Positions 63,718 through 64,000 of a stretch of DNA of 64,000 bases are shown here, one piece after another (the stretch's first letter is position 1; every line of letters starts with the position of its first letter). The position numbers and the translations under genes are program-made. Source of the stretch: Fervidifonticultor_A sp037443565 (GTDB lineage Bacteria; Sysuimicrobiota; Sysuimicrobiia; Sysuimicrobiales; Humicultoraceae); NCBI GenBank assembly GCA_037443565.1, contig JBBIOB010000007.1, positions 1-64,000 of the forward strand, given 5' to 3'. A model generated the notes under the pieces. That model did no database searches, had not been told where the DNA came from, and saw nothing but the letters and a program-made list of their open reading frames with translations.

Positions 63718-64000
63718 GAGGCCTCGCTCTCGCAGCCGTAGACCGCGCCACGGATCTCGTCGTCTTGAAGATCGGCCGCCGCGCCCGCCTCGTTCCGGAG
63801 GAGCACGAAGAACTCGCGGTTTCCGTCGGGCCCGAGCAGCGTCGAAGCGACCACACCCTCAGGCCTCAAGCCGATCTCCCGCGCCTGCGCCGTCACCTTC
63901 CGCAGCACCGCCTCGTGCACCGCTTGATCCCTCACGACCCCCTTCCGCGCGGCCTTCGGACCGGCTTCGAACTGCGGCTTCACGAGGGCGACGATCGCGC
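63714..64000 (-). CDS. tlyA: TlyA-family rRNA 2'-O-methyltransferase (5' end outside window)
   Basis: Only the C-terminal 94 or so residues are visible; the start lies beyond 64000. The ALVKPQFEAG segment and GVVRDQAVHEAVLRKV are the diagnostic TlyA C terminus, continuing from the SAM-fold catalytic Lys-Pro-Gln-Phe. TlyA methylates 16S and 23S rRNA riboses. Identification rests on this fragment and on the following nadK-recN order. Confidence 0.85.
   Translation of the reverse strand, partial: AIVALVKPQFEAGPKAARKGVVRDQAVHEAVLRKVTAQAREIGLRPEGVVASTLLGPDGNREFFVLLRNEAGAAADLQDDEIRGAVYGCESEAS

Overview
This window looks like chromosome from a GC-rich, deep-branching Terrabacteria-type bacterium. 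The order tlyA-nadK-recN, the run yceD-rpmF-fabHDG-acpP-fabF-rnc, strong GGAGG ribosome-binding sites and a Bacillus/Actinobacteria-type LexA box point away from Proteobacteria. Candidates are a Bacillota-like class or phyla such as Sysuimicrobiota (CSP1-3) or Armatimonadota. This assignment is inference from gene content only. Coding density is very high: no stretch above 300 bases lacks a gene. Almost everything is on the minus strand; the plus-strand genes are DUF72, rpmB, a small Lrp/AsnC-fold protein, a DUF1444-like gene and a frameshifted LVIVD-repeat gene. I saw no tRNA, rRNA, CRISPR array or insertion sequence.

Layout (minus-strand genes read right to left). 1-13.3 kb: partial PhnD-like binding protein, histidine phosphatase, dtd, two aminotransferases, a Rel-type (p)ppGpp enzyme, an unusually long RecJ, a LapA-like protein, secF-secD and a DinB-fold gene. 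13.4-23.7 kb is an accessory-looking block. It holds DUF72, a Nudix gene, a LexA-boxed operon (inactivated RadA-like ATPase, small helical protein, family B DNA polymerase), MFS and GNAT genes, and the most striking find: an LCAT-type lipase, a bacterial gasdermin and a caspase-fold protease in tandem. 23.7-27.2 kb: a RibD-C reductase and phenylacetyl-CoA epoxidase paaABCD. 27.2-37.7 kb: HIT hydrolase, rnc, fatty-acid synthesis genes, rpmF, yceD, a coiled-coil protein, coaD, rsmD, recG and divergent rpmB. 37.7-42.3 kb: hslO, a sugar dehydrogenase/aminotransferase pair, an SRPBCC protein and trmI. 42.4-49.4 kb: methylmalonyl-CoA mutase subunits, a membrane ETF:menaquinone oxidoreductase candidate, etfAB and an acyl-CoA dehydrogenase. 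49.5-64 kb: oligopeptide-binding protein, LVIVD protein, 3-hydroxyacyl-CoA dehydrogenase, nucleoside salvage (two phosphorylases, deoB), xerD, Nudix, pyrG, recN, nadK and partial tlyA.

How it fits together. The catabolic genes suggest an aerobic or facultative heterotroph that takes up peptides, opens phenylacetyl-CoA, oxidises acyl-CoAs with electrons passed through ETF to menaquinone, and handles propionyl-CoA through methylmalonyl-CoA. Two systems deserve follow-up. The first is a predicted gasdermin cell-death operon (lipase at 22231-23625, gasdermin with Cys3 at 21383-22177, His-Cys protease at 19940-21349). The second is a predicted SOS-induced family B polymerase module (14847-18194). 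Secondary oddities are a FabG homologue lacking three of four catalytic residues inside the fatty-acid operon, a RecJ carrying a HIRAN domain and a degenerate helicase-like region, a Rel enzyme combining an intact hydrolase site with an acidic EFDD synthetase motif, and a shared promoter architecture in front of secD, yceD and paaA.
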